From assembly GCA_008828725.1 (NCBI GenBank), contig MEHQ01004522.1, positions 42,506 to 106,505 of the forward strand: 64,000 nucleotides of DNA, given 5' to 3'. Position 1 is the stretch's first letter, and the number at the start of each line of letters is the position of its first letter. Position numbers and translations under genes: made by a program. Of this stretch, positions 12,808 to 25,446 are shown piece after piece. The notes under the pieces were generated by a model. That model saw only the letters and a list, made by a program, of their open reading frames with translations. It was not told the origin of the DNA and made no database searches. Source of the DNA: Saccharina japonica (lineage: Eukaryota; Sar; Phaeophyceae; Laminariales; Laminariaceae).

Positions 12808-14339
12808 GGGGGGGGCTACCTCGCGTCTTCGTTCTGGTGCCTTGCTCCTCTGTTATTGATGTCAGTCAAGGCCGTGTACACGTATTATACGTATTGATGT
12901 GTTTTTGTTTACTCGTCGTAGGGGGTTGTACGTAAGCGAGGTACATTGACGAGCCAGTTACGAGAGTGAAGGGGGTGGGGGGGGGGTTGGTGTCGCGCTA
13001 CAACGGAGAGCGTAGTTTTTTTTTCGAGAGAGCGCGCCGAGAAAGATATGAGAAGTACGGCAGTACTGGGAGCCAAGTAGGACACGCGCAGCACATCCAA
13101 GCAAGTTAATGTTATGTTTCTTCACATGAATATATATATGTATGCTCGCAAGGTGAGCAGGAGACAAACTTGGACTTGGAACCGATTCGGATTGGCATGC
13201 TGTGCTTCGCAGTCAGGTCCCTCAAGTCAACATGATTTCATCATATGAAATGTGAAAGTAAAAGGAATGACCACGGGAAAAAAAAAACATCCGCAATCGG
13301 CGATTGGAACTCGATCGCCAGGGAACAACAGCCGATTTTCCTATTATTATTATTTGAGATCATTTTTTTTCCATTGAGAAGGGGAATCGAAATTTACTCA
13401 TATTTCATTCGCCATCCGACAACGTCCATCTGATCATGTGTAGCGTGAGTGTCCAGAACCGAAAACATGATGGGAAATAACAGAAAATACAGACCAGAAA
13501 AAATAAAATGCGTGAAGCGTCGTTGCCAACAACCAAAAGCTATCAAAAATATATGGACCTCTGTTCGTAGTTCCGTGGCGAGATTGGTTTCAAGTCATTG
13601 TATTATTAGCCGTCCCACAGGATATAGGGGCAGAGACGAGGAATTCCCTCCGGAATGCCCTCCGGGGTCCAGGTGCTTTCGCACTCAGGCCGAAAGACAA
13701 AATAATGCGGAGTCACCTATAAAAATCCAAAGCCCGAACCGGCACCAAACTGACTCGTAACTGTCATATACTGAAAATTCCAAACCAACACCCTTCCGAA
13801 TTCTTCACAAGACAGTGACGATAGTGACGAGCCAACAACAGACTCAATTCCATCACCAAAAACATTTTTTTTTCAAGTGGCAAGAGGAAACTCATCCTTG
13901 CGAGCAAAAATCTCTTCCACTTCCAACAATTATTTTGCAGTATCAAAAGAGAGACTACAGCAGCCGCGCCTCAAAAGTAAAAACTAAGGCGAAAAATATA
14001 ATGCCAGAGATCGCGAGGTCCCCCGGACAAAACTCTCCCTTTGCCCCCTACTACCGCCAAAAGATACACAGAGCGCAACGAACGGTAAAGCGAGATAGTA
14101 TAAGTTATTCTCCGCAAAAATAGAACTTACCCGGCGCTAAAAGTAACCTATAGTCCCTCCCAGATACATAAAGAGTATCTGACCATCACAACATATCACG
14201 TGTCATTGCGAAAAAAAACTGCCAAACAACTTTGCTCGTGAATCAATAAAACCCTCAAAAGTATATCATCTTTCGAATTCCCAAACAACTCAGCAAGCAA
14301 CCCACAAGTTCGGAAAAATAATGTTGGTAGTTGAATGAC

Positions 14340-14550
14340 TATGATAGTCGTGACTTTTGCATCCGATGCGAGTCGATGAGGGAGAGAAAGGGCTGAAGCA
14401 TTCTCGCGAAAAAAAATCCAAGGCACGAGCCGCAGTGGGGAGGGAGGAGGGAGAAGCGCATACGTTGTGACTCCGGATCTGAGTTACGACTAAAGAGGGA
14501 GAGAGAATAGAAGGGCGAAGATAATAAATGGGAAGGAAGGGAAAAAAAAA
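14340..14550 (+). repeat. tRNA-derived SINE, copy 1 (body)
   Basis: Shares with the copies at 31314-31650 and 36756-37099 the body TTCTCGCGA...CCGGATCTGAGTTACGAC...GGGAGAGAG, ending in AAATGGG then an A run. The tRNA-like head is not recognisable in this copy. It carries the short 'TA' form at the site where copy 2 has TATTAATA. Confidence 0.65.
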
Positions 14551-15025
14551 AATCCCCTCTCTCATTCTTAGGCCAGTATACGGCCACGAACATGCCATTA
14601 TTTCCCGTCTCGTCAACATACGTATCATAGACAGGCAGCACAAACAAGAGATACCAGAAAAATCAATACGTCAGTATAACCAACCATGCTCCACAACAAA
14701 AACTACACCCGTCAAGGCGTACTTACCCTCGCCCTTCCCCCCCTTGACCGTAAAACTTGACTTTAACCCCTATATATAGTACTGCAGTACCGATGTGGGG
14801 ACAAAACACTTGGAATTTGACTGAAAAGTTTGTTTTATGTATAGTGCAGTACTAAAAACTGCCCATACCAACCCTTATACCCCTCGGGGAACGCCACATG
14901 ACGTTCTGGAATTGCCAAGACAGCTAACCTGTCCGTACCAACCGTTATGCTCTCGAGGGAACGCACATGGCGTGCTGGAATGACAAGACAGCTTGTCTAC
15001 GTTAAAACGCCCTTCTACTGCCGAG

Positions 15026-15028
<3 letters not shown>

Positions 15029-15061
<33 letters not shown>
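15029..15061. repeat. 33-base G homopolymer
   Basis: Uninterrupted G run. Its length is likely unreliable in the assembly. Confidence 0.9.
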
Positions 15062-15062
<1 letters not shown>

Positions 15063-17439
15063 ATCATTCGGGACGGGCCCAAACGATATTTCTCCTGCCA
15101 TCTACGACTATATATACCCGGAACGAACGATATATTTCCTATCATTCAGAAATCCAACCCGAATCGCAAACGACACATCTCCTATCATCCACGACTTACC
15201 CGAAAAGAACGACAACATAGACATACATAGCTTTATCTTCTTTGGTTCGGAAGCTTTCCTCGGCATATCTTGGCACCTCACAGCCACTCTCAGCCTCTAA
15301 TTGCCGAAGCAGAAGTTACTTGCCTTGCGGAGGTTCTTGGCTTTCTTTGTTTTCTCCTATTTTCGTTACTTGCTGCTTCCTGTTTCCTATGGTACCAGTT
15401 TTTACTTTGTCGGCGAGATCATGTTTCCCTTTTCTTCCGGTTTCGGGTTCCTCGTACCCCAGTGAGACGACCAGCGCGTGCGAAGCCCGGCACTGTATCG
15501 CGGTATATGGGAGCGGCGGCCAGTACCGGAGGTGCGGTCAGAAGTAAGCGCGGTCGTCGCTTTTTCGTGACCTAGGCGTGGCGTTCTCCATCGAGACACA
15601 AAGGGAGCATGAAGTCCATTGCTTGTCCTGCTGCTGCCCTTCAATGAATCCAGTATGTCCACATTATACATGACGTTTGTCTGTTAATAAAGAACATTTA
15701 AGCCAAGTTCAAGCGTGCTTTATTTATCGAACAAACATTATTTTTCACATGCAGGCATCAGCAACCCGAGCGGACACTGCGAAACGAGAGCCACTGTGAG
15801 AACCGGGTTCACTCGAGTGCCACCGGCGGCTCACTGGGCCAGAGAATGCCCAGTAGAGCTCCCGACCCCGACGAATCCCGATGCGAAGGTGAATCGCCCG
15901 GTGTGGCGGGGAGCGTTTTGTTCCGAGTACGACGTAATGTACGTCCTTTAATCCCAGTTTGTGGATTTTTTACAACCTTGATTGACTTTTGCTATGCTGT
16001 GCTTTCTCTTTCATACTCTCTCATAGTATATAAAGATCGAAGGTAACTACTACTACTGCTTTGTTGTACTACCACACATAAGTCAGTCACGAAAAAATCA
16101 CAATTCACACCCTAGCAGGCAGCGCCCAGCAGCCGTCCTGCCGAGCCAATTGTTGCTGTGCTTTCCTTCCCTTTCGAACATACACTTTGTGTCCTGAGAT
16201 GCGAGATCTTACGTCGTATACTTTTGCAAAGTCGCCTGTACGTTCGTTTGTTCTTTGTGTTTTTTGCTTTGTGCTGGTTACAACTGCTGTCGCGCGTACA
16301 GATGATAATTGCTTTGCACATACAGCACCGCTCATACATAGTACTCATGCCATTCCAAACAGCAAGTAGTAGACGGTTACTGTGCGTTTCACGTTCCGAC
16401 ACAATAAGTATTTCGCTGCCATTGCACCATCAATCTCTTTGGCCTTTCAATCGGTCTTACACATAGGGCTTCTTCTGCCTCTTTCCTTGCGCGAGGCGTA
16501 GCGGCGGCGTCAACCGCCTACGAGCGGAGCTTTGGGTTGTCTTTTTAGCGATATTTTTTCGTGTTTCACCACTAATCGTTTTGTCCTCTATTTTGCCGTC
16601 ATACATATGGAGCTCTTGGCATTATCAAGTCGCCAGTTGCAGCTACAATAATATATGCTCCTCTTTTACCCTTTTCACATTTGGTTCTATTATTCCTTCC
16701 GCGAGCGTAGCGGGCGGCGTTAGCCGCCCGCGCAGCGGAGCCCTTGTACCATTCATAAATTATTACCCAGTCGCAAGCGATATATCTCCTAGTATATACC
16801 ACCCACGACTTACCCGGAAGTATAGCATACCATTCAGAAATTCTTACCCAGTCGCAAGCGATACATCTCAAAGTATCAACCACGACTTACCCGCAAAGGA
16901 CGACAACGATTCGGCGAGATTGGTTTCAACTCATTGTAATAGTCATCCCACAGGGTAGGGGCAGAGACGAGGAGTGCCCTCCGGGGTCTCGGTGCTTTCG
17001 CACTCAGGCCAGAAGACAAAAAGCTATGGGAGGAAACCGGATGGACCACGCTCAACCCAGGGCCAGCACTGCTGTACCACCTGAATGAGATGACCACCCT
17101 CGCTGACACGAGTTAAAAGATGTGTATTGTATTATACCCTGAAGAAAGAACACCCCAAATCTGGGCAGAGCCCAGTGAGAGAGGAGTCCGAGAGAGAGAA
17201 GAAAAAGAAGACTAGACTGTCTGCTGTGGGCAACGATCTACAGCAGCAAGTAGCGACATCCGTTATACCCTAAGATCCACATCCACCTAGCAAACCCGGG
17301 GATGTAGCCCGGATGTCCCCGGACGACCACAAAGCGGAGTAACCTATAAAACTTCAAAGCCCGAACCGACACCAAACTGACTCGTAACTGTCAAACTGAA
17401 AAGTATTCCCTGTTATCTTGGCCCTATACCCCTCCACCC

Positions 17440-17910
17440 GCAAGGGCCAAGCCCTCCCCCCCAAACCCTTCCGAGGAAGCATCGAATGACAAATCCCCCG
17501 CCCATATAAATGGGTAGTTTGTAGCTGCTGCGCGTATATTTCAACGCGCAGAAGGCTGTGCGGTATCGCTGCCAGATACTGCTATCGGTCGTGTCAAGGA
17601 AAGAGTCCCCACCCTCTCGCTCTCTCTGTGGCTCTGCCCGATACACCTCCTCCCCCGCAAAGCCTACTGTTTCCACTCCTAACCGCAAGCGTCAAGTCCC
17701 CCTGCTCCGTCTCGAAAGGGATGCGTGGTCAAAGGTCAAATGACTAAGGCAAGCAACAAAATGAGTACCCCCCCCCCCCCCCCCTCCCCCCCCCCCAAAC
17801 ACTTCCGAAGATGCATCGAACGACAACCCGCTGTCCACATAAATGGCTGGTTTGTACGTAGCTGCTGCGCGTATATTTCAACACGCAAAAGGTTGTGCGG
17901 TACTATTGTT
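17440..17910. repeat. Two direct copies of a ~110-bp repeat
   Basis: The segments at about 17455-17565 and 17790-17905 share CCCAAAC-CTTCCGA, CATAAATGG, GCTGCTGCGCGTATATTTCA and TTGTGCGGTA. Between them is a minus-strand copy of the G-tract-linked repeat (17706-17768). Confidence 0.7.
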
Positions 17911-17930
17911 TTTTTTTGTTTGTTTTTTTC

Positions 17931-18660
17931 AAGAGTTGTATTTCCCTCACAGTCAAACTGTGAACCTACAGCAGTAGAATTTTTATGTTGATGATAGGTA
18001 TCGATTCCACTAAAAAACAAAATCAAAATCAGCCTTCGCAGCAGTAGAGTTTTACTCTTGTTAGAAAGTACACAGGGACTCGCGAGTATTTGGGGCCCGA
18101 TAATTGTACGAATGGCATTTAGTATAGCATACCAAAACCCATACAAACATAATTCATGTATTTTAGTATCGCCATAATAAAACCCATACGTTTTATTATG
18201 AGGATACTAAAACCCATACACTTCGTTTATATGGCGTTTAGTATGCCATACTAAAATCCATACAAAAAAGAGCGGAAATACTCGCCGGGGATTTTTTTCC
18301 CCCCACGATTTGGCGCTAATTCGTTGGTCGTGAGTCGTGAGTACTCGCAGGGATACAACTCTACTTCACAGGCTCGTAAAATAAAGGATGTACAATAAAA
18401 TCGGTGTTTAGGGGGGAGGCGCCTCGCCCATAAACACCGATTTGCTTGTATCCTCGATATCTCGAGACTGCCGATAATGATTATCTTGATTTCTATTTGG
18501 TGTGGTCGACAGCTGTCACACCTGACTATATTCTACAGTACCTTTTGACTGTGAGGGAAATACATCTCTTTACAAAACAAAAAAAATGACACCGTGTAAT
18601 TTCGATTAATATTCTCACCGGAAAAGGCGATTCTCAGCTATTCGAGCAAAATCAGCTGTT
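17931..18660. mobile_element. Diverged inverted-repeat element (MITE) related to the 34.1-kb family
   Basis: GAGTTGTATTTCCCTCACAG at 17933 is mirrored at 18543-18570 about 600 bp away. The right outer end (about 18600-18660) resembles the ends of the element at 34153-34610. Inside are a hairpin around GGCGCCTCGCC (about 18400-18445) and several ACTAAAACCCATAC motifs (about 18130-18270). No transposase is seen. Confidence 0.5.
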
Positions 18661-19661
18661 CCGGGGGGGAATACTCACTAGAGGGGGGGAAAACACGCGA
18701 CTACGTACCGCAACGCAGACAGATTCTCGCAAGACATCTGCACCCCACCCCAGTACCCTGTCTATTATACACGCACGCAGTCGGCGTGGGCAGCATCCCC
18801 TGACTTCTTCCTGCGCGCGCTTGTACGATGCACGAGTCATGAAACGGGAAAACAAAACCGTTTCATGGCTCTCGGGCACTTTCAGCGCGAAAAAAAACAG
18901 CCACAAACGAAAATCCCGCGCGAGCATATGCGGCGACCTAGAAGTATTCATGCCCTGTCATGGGGCACCCACCGTGAACGTGAAAACCACCCTCGCCCCG
19001 CCCTCTCCGAGATGGGTCGTGCTCGAGCAGCACAGCAGGAATGCCCGGCCGAGTCTACAAGAGCTCTGACATTCTCGACGACGCGAGCACCGAAAGCGCT
19101 CGGAATTACCTACTCATGTATACCTGGTACGTACAAGACCCAACAAGGGCATACTACTGCAGAAAACAAGAACGAAAACCCCCCAAAATCACAAGTCTCT
19201 TGGATGGTTACGTTTATACTGCAGTAGCTCTACATATCTCTCAAAAACGTGCAAAAAACACGAACTAAATATTTTTCGATGGCATCTACCTTGCTTGATA
19301 ATCTACCCCCCCCCGCGCTCTAGGCGGTGCGCGGACAGTCAAGGGGGGCAGCATCCATGACATAGGAACGGTAACAGCACTCGGGCAGAAAGAGGGGATT
19401 ACCTGAAACAAAAAACTCATGACTTCGCTGCGTCTACGGGTACAAAAACATTATATATATACGATGATACCTTTCTTGGAAGCCTTAAGTGTTATTGAGA
19501 TGAAGGCACGTACCGCGCGGGGGGGGGAGAACACGTGTGAGCACGGCTTGTCCGAAATGCCGCTGAGGGGAAAACGTTGAAACCCCCAACGAGTTGAGCC
19601 GGAAACTAAACCTAATGATTGACAAGAAAAAAAACTAGAATATGTGCGTAGCGCGATCTAC
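18661..19661. other. No gene supported
   Basis: Only short open frames without family motifs, one TACCTGGTA palindrome (19121-19129) and C/G runs. Confidence 0.4.
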
Positions 19662-19981
19662 CTGTCTCCGCACCGCTTGCCTGGCGAGCAGAGCCAAGCA
19701 GACCGCCAGAGGTAAAGCAAAAACGCCGTGCGCCGCTCGTTCACGCTGGGACCGTTGCGAGGAGTTTCACGACAAAAGAATTTCAGCCGCCAGGCGCCTT
19801 GCACCCTTCTTTCCGCGGGAGACTTCCCTAAGGCGTGCAGGTCGCGCAGCGGCGACTCGTACTTCATGGTGCACACCCACAGTAGTCCTTCCTCCTTCGT
19901 GAAGCTATACCCTCGACCACAGCCTTTGCTTTCTTTCTTCGACAAGAGATGCGCCACGCTCACCGCCCTGGGCGAGGGGCG
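19662..19981 (-). CDS. Possible extra 3' exon of the Dicer-type helicase gene
   Basis: An open stretch on the helicase strand between an acceptor (CTACTAG) and a donor (CAG|GTAGAT). It reads SVAHLLSKKESKGCGRGYSF, then KYESPLRDLHALGKSPAERR. It could follow the helicase exon, because a textbook donor (AAAG|GTAAGG, 20038/20037) lies nine bases past the helicase stop codon. I do not recognise a domain; the Dicer dimerisation fold and RNase III motifs are not visible. It may be a separate gene or chance. Confidence 0.25.
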
Positions 19982-20046
19982 CTAGTAGAAACGCCCACCG
20001 CGGAAAGGCGCATCCGCGCGCAGCAGGACCACCTTACCTTTGCCCT

Positions 20047-23000
20047 CTAACAGGCCACCAAGACATCACGCGCCCCTTGTTCGCGAGAATGCTGCTGCAT
20101 GGCCGAGAGGTCTTCGCCGGCTGCCGCCGCGTCTTCGCCCCCCTTGGGAGGAGGAGGAGGAGGAGGAGGCTTGAAGCTACGCAAGAGGCGCAGCTGCTGC
20201 TTCTCGGCGGCCTCCAGGTCGGAGGTTGTGCGGTCGGTGCGCTCGCGGAGGACGACGAAGCAGCTCCCGGCTTGCCGCGCGCGGCCCCGCCCCTGGACGA
20301 GGGAAACGACGTGCTCCATCGCGTCGAAGCGGACGGTGCAGTTTGCGGCGGGGATGTCCATGCCTTCCTCGGCGATGTTGGTGGTCAGGAGGAGGTTCAC
20401 GCGGCCGTCGCGGAAGGCCTTCACGTGCGTCTGCGCCCCGCTCTTCGTCACGGAGAGGGAGGCCATGGCGGGGGACGAGGAGGCGTACAGGCAGGCCGTG
20501 GAGAACAGCGGTGCCAGGGCGGGGTCGGCGGAAATCATGTGGGCCAGCACGTGGGTCGTAACGCGCCTCTGCACGAACACGACGCCGCGGAAGCCCCTTC
20601 CGCCGCCGTCGCCATCTCCGTCGCTGCCGCCGCCGCCGCCGCCGCCGTGTCGGGAATATTTTTCCATGAGCACGCCCTTGAGGTGCTCGAAGCGGGGAAA
20701 CCTCTCCGGAACGTCTGCCCAGAACGCCGAAATCACCTGCCGCACGGAACCCGGCCACGTCTCCCCCAGCTGACTGGCAGAACTGGGCCGCGCCCTGCAC
20801 CCGCCCATGTCGAGGATCGTGGCAGCTTCGTCTTCCGCCTCCTCCCAGGTGACAACCAAGGTCTTGGCTGCCTCGTACCAATGCTTTAGCTCGGCGAGCA
20901 TCGGATAGGGCACCGCACCCGGACACGTGGGCTGGCCGCGCGCAGAGGGAGCCTCGCAGCTTGTAGTGGAGGCACTTTTCTCGGAGCCGCCGCCAAGTGC
21001 GAGCTTGTGGGCGTAGGCGCCCCACTCCCTGGGCGCGAGTGTTCCGGATGGGGGTAGCGGTGAGGTGAACGACGGGAGTTCCGAACAGGAAATGGCGTCC
21101 TCCATTGCGCAAATGCAAGCCATAAGCCGGCGAGTGAAGGTTGTGGAGTGACCATCCCGCACCCGTCTGAAGAAGGTGAGCCCCATCTCGTGCTGCTTGC
21201 GATCGGCCTTCGGAACGACGCCCCTCGGGAGCGAGCACGCACACGCTCCGGTGGGATCGAGGACGACTTCGGCCGCAGCCCCCACGGCGTGATAGCCACT
21301 CTCTCTCAGCTCTTGCGAGGTTGCGGTCTCCATGTTCGTCACGAGGAGCTCATCGCACATCGAGCGAAGGGAGTTCTTGATCTCTCCGTTCATGACGGCG
21401 TAGGTGTAGGAGGCGGTGAGGCCTAGCACGCGCGGCCCGCTCGGGGGTAGCAGTGGGGAGTGACGGCCGTCGCCGTCTTGTGCTGACGACGGCGAAAGTG
21501 ACCACTGACGAAGACTCAGAGCCAGCTTGCGGTAGGGATGTTTCTTGACCGCGTGGTGCACCTTGTCACACCGCATAACGTTGCCGCGAAAACAAAAAAA
21601 AACGGTTACAAAACGTATCGTGTTAATAGGGCCGGCAAAACGCACCGGGATGGGATGTACGCGGTGTGGTGTGCGCATGAGTCAGCGGACGAAGGAAAAA
21701 AAAAAAAGTAACCATCTCGAAATGACTATGGATTCAAACATGCCGCAAACTATTCAAATCTATATACAACAGGCCGTACTTGTATACAACATGCCTTACT
21801 TGTGTGCCGTATCGTATGTATTATATACTACTCCACGTGAATGATCATGGCACGCCTTTTGATTCATTTTTCACTACCTCGTATATTGTTTTGCGGAAAT
21901 TTTCCAGATAAAGGGTCGAGATTGGGGTCGGGGTTAGGGATAGGGTTTAGAGAAGGTTTGATGGCGTATTTTCAAGTTTCCCTTATCAGAAGGCTGGAAC
22001 CACACGGGGGGGGGGGGGGCAGCTACCAGCCCCTACCAGAAGCCTCTGTTTGGTTGGTGTGTTTTGGGAAAACTCTAGGTCGCTGTGCTTGGCAAGACCC
22101 TTCAATCGCTGTGCTTTTGAAAATAATTTTGGTCGCTGTGCTTGGAAATAATCTAGGTCGATGACCTTGGAAAAAATATCAAGTCACTGTGCTTGGCACG
22201 GGCAGACCGGTCAAATAGGGTTAAGACACGCCTTGCATATTTTATTATCTCCGAGTACCATTCAGGGCCACAACCACAGCAGTTCGTGAGGTTCTTGACA
22301 TATTGGTGAGTCGTGATTTTTTGTGTCACGACAAAACCCTCACAAATCATGCATGACGCCATTTGTTTATTAGATTTTCCCTGAAAACAAGCAAGATCAC
22401 GATTCGTGACTTTTTTGTCTTAGCTCGAAATACGCCTGATCAAGGCACTACGTAACCCACGCGGCACCAACGGTATCCGATGGCCGGTATAGGGGCATGG
22501 CAGACTCTGCTTCGCATGCCGAATGTGGACAGCGAGCGGCTGCCCAAAGACACCGCTGGGCGCGGGTTAACGAGCACGTTGCGGCCTCGAGGAGGAGGAG
22601 GAGACACAGCGCGAAGAAAAAGCAAAAATAATCTGAGAATCTCACGGGCCAGGCCGGGCAGACAACCTGGCCGACCGTGCATGAGGTTGGAATCTCGCAG
22701 GCTGGACCAGGTCTCGGCCAGTGATTTGGATCGCAGGCAGGCCCGGGGGCCGGTCGGCCCGGCCCAGCCAGGCCGGGACTAGCTAGCCGCGACCCACCGG
22801 CGAGAGTTGGCCCCACCCTCAAAACCGTTGGATTAAAAATACTGATTTTTTATCATTTCTAAATTCGAAAATATATCACGAAACGTGACGAAAAACGTGG
22901 TATCATATTACCAGTTCGACATTATATATCCATCATTGCATGAGGCCGTTTCCTATGCGGTTCGATTTTTTAGCTTCAGATTTTGGTCCGATCGATTTTT

Positions 23001-24216
23001 CAGTGACCTAGTTCGAAAATCGAAACAGTCTTCCCTATATGCGAGGAAAACGGATATATTTTACGTGCAGAGATTCGAGCAAGCGGCGAGATCAACTGCT
23101 GTTGTTGTGGTCTGGTGCCGGGAAGAGACGCGCCGAGTGCGCTGCACTGGGCGTAGGACCCAAGCGTCCGGAGCCACACTGGCTGCCTCTGGTCTGGCGG
23201 CGACGTGCCGAGTGCGCTCGAGTCGACCTGTTTTCGTATTTCGTATTTTGACACAACGAAACATCCGAGCCCAGCACGTTGACTGACTGACTGCTATGCT
23301 GCTGCTGCTGTAAAGTCTACGAGTACGGAGAAGCGCGCGCCGAGTGGGCTTCCCTTCGTCTCTAGGCCCGAGCCCGCGCCAGCCGACTGTAGTCTGGCGA
23401 CGGAGAGACGCACCGATCGCCGACTGCGCGTCGGGCGCGGAGCAACGTCGCTGTGTCACCATCCAACTCATCGATCGTTCTGCTGCTGCTGCTGCTTGCT
23501 TGGGTGGATAACATCTTGAATTTAGAGACAATGCCATTTTTCGATTTGAAATTCTGATGGCCCAAGTCGTTGGGTTTTGGGGCATAATCTGACAAATTGG
23601 GCCATCGGATTCTCAAAATCGAAAAAAATCCGGTCAGATTTTACACAATCGGACTGCACTCGTAGGCAGATGCTTTCGTTTTTGAGATCGAAAAAATACA
23701 AATCTGAATTTCGAAATCGAATCGCACAGGAAACGGCCTGCTACCTGCTACTGCTGTGTACCTGGTATTAACAGCTTACGGTGCTCTCACCTCGTCAAAC
23801 ACCACCACCCCGAACATCTGCCACTGCAGTCGGCATGATTCGGAGCCCTCGCTCGCTGCGTCACGTTGGGCAAGCCTGAAAGCATCGGGGGTTGCGACGA
23901 GTACATCGAACGACGACGGCAGCGAGACGCCGCCCCTGTACTTGACAACGTTGAGGCCGGTCCAGCTCTGCAGCGCCTTCGCCTGCTGATCGACCAAGAG
24001 ACACGTCGAGACCAGGAAGAGGGCTGCGGAGCCACTCTGAACTACTAGTCGTTTGATCACCTCGGCTGCGATGAGGGTCTTACCAGACCCCGTGGGCAAC
24101 ACGACGACGGTGTTTGCCGCCTCGCATGCCCGTACAATGCGAAGCTGGTAGTCGTGGAGCTTCTGCACGGCGGGGTCTGCCGCAGGCATCCCGACCGATG
24201 GAGCCGACGGGCTCAT
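20047..24216 (-). CDS. Dicer-type DExH helicase (two exons, helicase region only)
   Basis: Exon 1 24216-23791 and exon 2 21561-20047, joined in phase 0, give 646 residues. Seen in order: HDYQLRIVRACE (Q-motif-like), motif I LPTGSGKT, motif II VVFDE-VH completed exactly across the splice, the HPYR that follows it in Dicer, motif III LGLTAS, a METATSQELR segment like the human Dicer AETATDL region, GVVFVQRR (motif IV), LLLTTNIAEEGMDIP (motif V) and VQGRGRARQ (motif VI). This order matches Dicer and RIG-I helicases, with Dicer closest. The expected role is ATP-dependent action on dsRNA in silencing or RNA sensing. The frame ends after a Pro-rich, GGA-repeat-coded tail, without PAZ, RNase III or dsRNA-binding domains. 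ATG 24216 is the first in frame; an upstream exon is possible. Confidence 0.85.
22077..22197. repeat. Short tandem repeat, about 27-bp unit
   Basis: About five diverged units of TCGCTGTGCTTGGAAAATAA, in the helicase intron. Confidence 0.6.
22943..23739. mobile_element. Non-autonomous TIR element in the helicase intron
   Basis: The ends are inverted: AGGCCGTTTCCTATGCGGTT at 22943 against AGGCCGTTTCCTGTGCGATT read inward from 23739, with further similarity inward (TTCGATTT, TTCAGATTT). Length 797 bp. No transposase frame. The GGCC start recalls Harbinger-type ends, but I could not fix a target-site duplication. Confidence 0.6.
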
Positions 24217-25446
24217 TCCCCACAGGTTGGTGCTGTTGGTTCCCTTGTGCAACTTGAAACTTTTTTTTTTGGTGCCGGATGTAGCTGCTTAAACAGAACC
24301 AGGTGCCAGCACACAGGGTGAGCCCGGATAAACGAAAGCGGGTTGTTGGCAGTTGCGGGCAGTTCCTGGCGATCCTGCTCGCTCCTGGATCGGGGGGGGT
24401 ATAATGAGGGCCAGACAGCCTCAGTAGATGTGCTGAGATGTAGTTATGGCTGACGCGCCAGTCAAGGTGCGGAGAAATACGTGGATACGTATGGTAGAAG
24501 GCATGTTTATTCAGGGGGATATTTTGGGTCCAGGATGCGCGATGTCGGGCTGGGGCCGCCATTGCCGCCTCGTTCACTCGTTCACGTTCACTCCTCGATC
24601 AACCAACACGAGAGTCCTTCCAACCTTCATCATGAGTCATGAGTGCTGTTTACGGTACCTCGCTGCGTACGACCTATCACGCCACACAGCCTCGATCAAG
24701 CGTAGACCACAATCAATACTCGAGTCTCGTAGCAGTTACTGTAGTTATTCGTCAGAATGCTATAATATAGTTCTACCGAGTATCAGACGTGGGAAACACC
24801 GAGATAAGATGCTCGTACGTACGCATACCGCTCTACCGTATGAAATGAGCAGCGTGGAGACTACTGCTGTACACTGCTGTACTACAGCACTACAGCTGTA
24901 AAAATGCTAATTAGGCGGGAACTGCGGCCTCATGGGCACTTGCGGTCGCGTGCATATGGATGGGCTGTCCATCCGAGAATATCCGACAGGCTGCAACCTC
25001 CTCGCCCACCACCTCCACCACCAGAGCACCAGAGGTGCCTACATCGCCGTTCTCCTCGAAGTCCAAAGCGAACCAGGAACCAGGCATTGTCGATGCTACC
25101 TATGGTTGTCTTTGTGCACCGACGCGGGCTCCGAGCTCCGAAGCGGTCCGAAGTCTGCAACAAGGGCTCGAGGTACGAGACGCCATGCAGCGGATCTCGG
25201 AAGAGAGGTCGCGTGGACGAGGGAATAAAACGCAAGTTCCTTGAAGGCATGCGCATATCTGGCATCCTCTTTGCAGTCGAGGCTGGCCCATCTTTGTAGA
25301 AGCTTTTGCACAGCAGGTGGCGACTGCCGAGTAGAGCAGCGCGCACCTGGCTGTGCCCTGGAAGTTCAAACGTGGAATCTCGCCGCTTTTTGGGAGAAAG
25401 GGGTTTCGATGTACCTTGCATGGCGTTAATGTACCTTGGATTTTTT

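Larger units (their letters stand above)
12808..17400. other. Repeat-rich intergenic region with no supported gene
   Basis: Holds a tRNA-SINE copy (about 14340-14550), a 33-base G run (15029-15061), two GC-rich hairpins (about 16480-16535 and 16700-16745), three copies of a ~75-bp motif ending ACGACTTACCCG (about 15130-15210, 16750-16815, 16815-16900), and a repeat shared between 13555-13790 and 16911-17030 plus 17325-17410. Open frames here are short and lack family signals or paired splice sites. Confidence 0.6.

Noticed and set aside
18652-19268. Overlapping 75-120-residue frames near 19 kb
   Set aside because: No motifs, both strands open; probably chance in a neutral-composition spacer.
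20177-21244. 355-residue frame on the minus strand overlapping the helicase exon, and plus-strand frames at 20077-20889
   Set aside because: Shadow frames of the GC-rich helicase exon; they are rich in Arg/Ala/Pro and contain no motif.
21900-21960. GGGTCGGGGTTAGGGATAGGGTTTAG as telomeric repeat
   Set aside because: Only isolated, imperfect TTAGGG-like units; not an array.
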